Below are positions 60,900-64,000 of a stretch of 64,000 bases of DNA, piece by piece (the first letter of the stretch is position 1; every line of letters starts with the position of its first letter). The position numbers and the translations under genes are program-made. The DNA is from Dyadobacter luticola (GTDB lineage Bacteria; Bacteroidota; Bacteroidia; Cytophagales; Spirosomataceae), in the NCBI RefSeq assembly GCF_005860805.1, contig NZ_VCEJ01000002.1:186001-250000 (forward strand), given 5' to 3'. The notes below the pieces were generated by a model. That model did no database searches. It worked only from the letters and a program-made list of their open reading frames with translations, and was not told the DNA's origin.

Positions 60900-62624
60900 A
60901 TGACCATTAATAAAAAAGAGCGACATATTGCCATCCTCGGAGGAGGCCCCAGTGCATTATTCATGTTAAAAAAACTGATAGAAAGCGGCAGAAAGGATTT
61001 CAGGATCGACATTTTTGAGGCTAAAAAACAACTCGGTGCAGGTATGCCGTATAGCCCGGAGGGTGCTAATCGTGAGCATATTACCAATGTTTCAGACAAC
61101 GAAATCCCGGAGTTGGTAACCTCCATCTCGGAGTGGGTACAGACGGTGCCCGACAATGTGCTCGCCGACTTTAATCTTCAAAGGGAAAAACTGACGGAAT
61201 ACCACGTCTTGCCAAGGTTGCTTTTTGGCCGGTATCTCTCCGATCAGTTTGAGTTGTTGCTGGAAAAAGCAAAAGTTAAGGGTTTTACGGTGAATGTACA
61301 CTTCGAAAGCCGCATTGTGGATATTTCCGACCAGCCTTCTTTGGGGAAAGTTCAGGTAGAAGTCGAGGGGAAACAGAAACACCAGTTTGACCAGGTAGTG
61401 GTTTGCACGGGGCATAACTGGCCGCGTAAGCATGAAGGAGCGGTACCAGGATTTTTCGATTCGCCTTATCCACCTTCGAAACTAAGGTTAAAGCTGAACC
61501 ACGCCATCGCCATCAAAGGTTCATCGCTCACGGCGATTGATGCGATCAGGACCATGGCGCGGAGTAACGGGACTTTTGAGCAGGTAAAAGATCATAAAAT
61601 GGTATTTCATCCCGCCAAAGATTCGCCTGATTTCAAGATCGTGATGCATTCCCGCAGCGGTATGTTGCCCGCGATTCGGTTCCATTTGGAGGAGCCATTA
61701 TTGTCGGAGGATTCCATGCTGACAAAGGAGGAACTTCATAAGAATATGGATGAAAATGGTGGTTATCTGTCACTGGATTATGTTTTTGATAAAAATTTTA
61801 AAAAACAATTTCATAAAAAGGACCCCAGGTTTTATGAGAAAATCAAGGACCTGAGCCTGGAAGATTTTGTAAGCGCGATGATGGATTATCGCGATCATAA
61901 AGAGCCTTTCCAGCTTTTCAGGCAGGAATATAAAGAGGCCGAAAAATCGATTACGGAGCGGGAATCCATTTACTGGAAAGAGGTGCTGGCGGTGTTGAGT
62001 TTTACGATGAATTATCCTGCGAAATACCTTTCGGCGGAGGATATGATACGGCTACAAAAGGTACTGATGCCGCTGATTTCAATTGTAATTGCGTTTGTGC
62101 CGCAAAGTTCGTGTGAAGAATTGTTTGCGTTGCACGACGCCGGCCGGCTCGAAATTGTGTCGGTGGGAGAGGATAGCCGCGTGGAAGCTGAAAGCAAGGG
62201 CGGGGTTACTTATCACTACATTGATGATGAGGAAAAAGGCCAGGCAGTTTACTACAAAACGTATGTGGATTGCGTCGGTCAGCCGCATTTGTCTTATGAA
62301 GATTTTCCTTATAAAGGCTTGTTAGTCAATGAATCGGTTAGTCCGGCGCGGATTATGTTCCGTGATCCTGAAAGCGGCGCGGCGGAGTTGGCCAAGGACA
62401 ATAAGATGGTGGAGCAGCTTCCCGACGGCAGTTACTGCCTGAAAGTTTCCGGCATCACCATCAATGATAACTTCCAAATTGTTAACAGTAAAAAGGAGGC
62501 TAATTCCCGGATTTACATGATGGCAGTGCCATATATCGGCGGCTATAATCCCGATTATTCCGGTCTGGATTTCTGCGACGAAGCTTCCGGGGCAATTTTG
62601 ACAGGGATTCTGGCGGAAGGGTGA
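60900..62624 (+). CDS. FAD/NAD(P)-binding protein, HI0933/NAD_binding_9-like
   Basis: 574 aa. An N-terminal dinucleotide fold with GGGPSALFMLKKL (about 13-27) and a distal acid, and NREHITNVSDNEIPEL; a second FAD-contact segment VVCTGHNWPR and a C-terminal YIGGYNPDYSGLDFCDEASGAIL. The family (FAD-NAD(P)-binding, PF13454) occurs in many bacteria with unknown substrate. It stands between the YihY protein and exonuclease III with short gaps (48 and 26 bases). Confidence 0.85.
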   Translation: MTINKKERHIAILGGGPSALFMLKKLIESGRKDFRIDIFEAKKQLGAGMPYSPEGANREHITNVSDNEIPELVTSISEWVQTVPDNVLADFNLQREKLTEYHVLPRLLFGRYLSDQFELLLEKAKVKGFTVNVHFESRIVDISDQPSLGKVQVEVEGKQKHQFDQVVVCTGHNWPRKHEGAVPGFFDSPYPPSKLRLKLNHAIAIKGSSLTAIDAIRTMARSNGTFEQVKDHKMVFHPAKDSPDFKIVMHSRSGMLPAIRFHLEEPLLSEDSMLTKEELHKNMDENGGYLSLDYVFDKNFKKQFHKKDPRFYEKIKDLSLEDFVSAMMDYRDHKEPFQLFRQEYKEAEKSITERESIYWKEVLAVLSFTMNYPAKYLSAEDMIRLQKVLMPLISIVIAFVPQSSCEELFALHDAGRLEIVSVGEDSRVEAESKGGVTYHYIDDEEKGQAVYYKTYVDCVGQPHLSYEDFPYKGLLVNESVSPARIMFRDPESGAAELAKDNKMVEQLPDGSYCLKVSGITINDNFQIVNSKKEANSRIYMMAVPYIGGYNPDYSGLDFCDEASGAILTGILAEG

Positions 62625-62650
62625 GGGATTAAAGTGCAATTATAACATCC

Positions 62651-63424
62651 ATGAAAATAGCAACGTACAACATTAATGGGGTGAATGGCCGGTTGCCGGT
62701 GCTTTTGCGGTGGCTGGGGGAGGCGCGGCCGGATGTGGTGTGTTTGCAGGAGTTGAAGGCGCCGCAGGAAAAATTTCCGGAGCAGGCTTTTACAGATGCG
62801 GGTTATAATGCGATCTGGCATGGTCAGAAGAGCTGGAATGGTGTAGCGATTTTGACCCGCGGGCTGGAAATGCAGGAAGTGAGAAATACACTGCCGGGCG
62901 ACGAGGAGGATCTGCACAGCCGCTACATCGAGGCGATCGTGAACAATGTCCTGATCGGCTGCCTCTACTTGCCGAATGGTAACCCGGCCCCCGGACCGAA
63001 ATTTGACTATAAACTACGCTGGTTTGAGCGTTTGAAAGCGCATGCCGCCTACCTGCTTTCCGAGGAAGTACCCGTCATTCTCGCTGGCGATTACAATGTG
63101 ATACCGACCGATCAGGACGTGTACAAGCCTTCGAGCTGGGTAGATAATGCATTGTTTTTTCCGGAATCGAAGCAGGCATACAAGGAACTTGTCGACCAGG
63201 GTTGGACGGATGCGCTTCGTAAATTATACCCCGATGACCGCATCTACACTTTTTGGGATTATTTCAGAAATGCCTACCCTCGAAATGCCGGTCTCCGCAT
63301 TGACCATTTTCTGCTAAGTCCACAAATTGCCGACCGCCTTGTTTCTGGTGGAGTGGATAAAGATGTGAGAGGCTGGGAAAAAACGAGCGACCACGCGCCG
63401 ACGTGGATCGAACTGGCCGATTGA
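62651..63424 (+). CDS. xth: Exodeoxyribonuclease III
   Basis: 257 aa, full length. Metal-site residues are visible: N7 in TYNINGVNGR, E34 in CLQELKAP, the catalytic Asp and Asn in GDYNVIPTD (about 151-153), and the end motif SDHAPTW (H in DHAP). It is an AP endonuclease and 3'-5' exonuclease of base excision repair. Another repair gene near the ImuB/DnaE2 and AlkB cluster, though on its own promoter or in the operon with the FAD protein. Confidence 0.93.
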   Translation: MKIATYNINGVNGRLPVLLRWLGEARPDVVCLQELKAPQEKFPEQAFTDAGYNAIWHGQKSWNGVAILTRGLEMQEVRNTLPGDEEDLHSRYIEAIVNNVLIGCLYLPNGNPAPGPKFDYKLRWFERLKAHAAYLLSEEVPVILAGDYNVIPTDQDVYKPSSWVDNALFFPESKQAYKELVDQGWTDALRKLYPDDRIYTFWDYFRNAYPRNAGLRIDHFLLSPQIADRLVSGGVDKDVRGWEKTSDHAPTWIELAD

Positions 63425-63473
63425 AGTAAAAGAGGCAGGATTCTTTCTTTTATTTTTTCAAAACAATAGAAAA

Positions 63474-64000
63474 ATGGCCGAAGAATTTCCTGCGGAAAAC
63501 GAACCTGCCTTGCTGCACGAAAACCGGCGGTTGTTCCTGAAACAATCCGTCACGCTCGCAGGGCTCGCATTGGCGCCGACGCCTTTTTTCGGTCCCGCTG
63601 CATTGAATGTGGAGGAAATACCGGGAGGCGATGCTGAAAATGTCAAGCTTAGCATTTCCGTCAATGGCGTCAAAAAAAGCCTTTCCATTGATCCAAGGGT
63701 AACATTACTGGATTTATTGAGGGAGAGACTTGCGCTGACAGGCACCAAAAAAGGTTGCGACTTTGGTCAGTGCGGGGCTTGCACGGTGCATGTGGACGGA
63801 CAGCGTGTACTTTCCTGCCTGAGCCTGGCCGTAATGCAGCAGGATAAAAAAGTTGTAACCATCGAAGGTTTGGGAAAACTCGATCAGCTCCATCCTTTGC
63901 AGGAAGCATTTATCAAGCACGACGGATTTCAATGTGGCTACTGCACACCCGGCCAGCTTATGTCGGCCGCCTGTTGCATTCGCGAGGGTAAAGCAGGTTC
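63474..64000 (+). CDS. 2Fe-2S subunit of a molybdenum hydroxylase, Tat-exported (5' part)
   Basis: The gene starts at ATG 63474 and runs out of the window, still open. A twin-arginine signal RRLFLKQSVTLAG (about 18-30) precedes a 2Fe-2S ferredoxin fold: GCDFGQCGACTVHVDG (first cluster) and CGYCTPGQLMSAACC (second cluster region), with GTKKGCDF. It is like the small subunit of periplasmic aldehyde oxidoreductase (PaoA). The catalytic subunits would lie to the right. The MOSC protein at 58657 might serve its cofactor; this is inference. Confidence 0.85.
   Translation, partial: MAEEFPAENEPALLHENRRLFLKQSVTLAGLALAPTPFFGPAALNVEEIPGGDAENVKLSISVNGVKKSLSIDPRVTLLDLLRERLALTGTKKGCDFGQCGACTVHVDGQRVLSCLSLAVMQQDKKVVTIEGLGKLDQLHPLQEAFIKHDGFQCGYCTPGQLMSAACCIREGKAG

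Overview
The window looks like chromosomal DNA of a Bacteroidota bacterium of the order Cytophagales. A Dyadobacter or Spirosoma relative is my best guess, but this rests on gene content and not on a marker gene. Supporting signs are a SusC/SusD glycan-uptake locus, acid-rich surface lipoprotein signals, several C-terminal type IX secretion (T9SS) sorting domains, a fused CzcA-outer membrane factor protein, TAnnTTTG-type promoters and start codons without clear Shine-Dalgarno sequences. I found no rRNA, tRNA, transposase or CRISPR array.

Region by region. 1-6.4 kb is the 3' part of a polysaccharide utilisation locus: SusC end, SusD, two IPT/TIG surface glycan-binding lipoproteins and a clan GH-A hydrolase that looks like an alpha-L-arabinofuranosidase. 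6.4-11.5 kb holds a beta-sandwich lipoprotein, a TPR/LuxR-type membrane regulator, a globin and two small unknowns. 11.7-17.7 kb is a heavy-metal efflux operon (Cys-rich small protein, CzcA fused to an outer membrane factor, CzcB). 17.8-25.1 kb is an AT-richer secretome block: a giant M4-type metalloprotease, a T9SS mini-protein, a T9SS protein and a C1q-like protein. Two of its promoters carry the same paired repeat. 25.1-32.4 kb has a PVC-type cytochrome c/dehydrogenase, a VWA protein and polyphosphate kinase. 32.7-38.9 kb has imuA, a serine hydrolase, an SRPBCC protein, a hybrid histidine kinase and a thioredoxin-like protein. 39-43.6 kb is a minus-strand run of two esterases, a CPBP protease and a second copy of the adhesin-like/T9SS gene pair. 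43.7-48.3 kb has an ECF sigma factor with a membrane partner, a WG-repeat protein, a NYN-LOTUS protein and a vanadium-type haloperoxidase. 48.6-50.8 kb is an AT-rich two-gene insert (Schlafen/AlbA_2-HATPase plus ParA ATPase), the best candidate here for an undescribed accessory system. It is flanked by a small-protein locus (51.07-51.45 kb) with a repeated leader that could form alternative hairpins. 53-58.7 kb is a DNA-damage block (AlkB-like dioxygenase, ImuB, DnaE2) whose ImuA partner lies 20 kb away at 32.7 kb. 58.7-64 kb has a MOSC protein, a BrkB/YihY membrane protein, a FAD/NAD(P) protein, exonuclease III and the start of a Tat-exported 2Fe-2S subunit.

The most notable signals beyond ordinary genes are: a palindromic repeat inserted in frame into the glycosidase signal peptide; LytTR-like direct repeats in front of two secretome operons; a perfect 15-bp inverted repeat over the imuA promoter; the ParA-Schlafen operon; and the small-protein leader at 51.06-51.20 kb. 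All calls come from reading the sequence; no database search was run.
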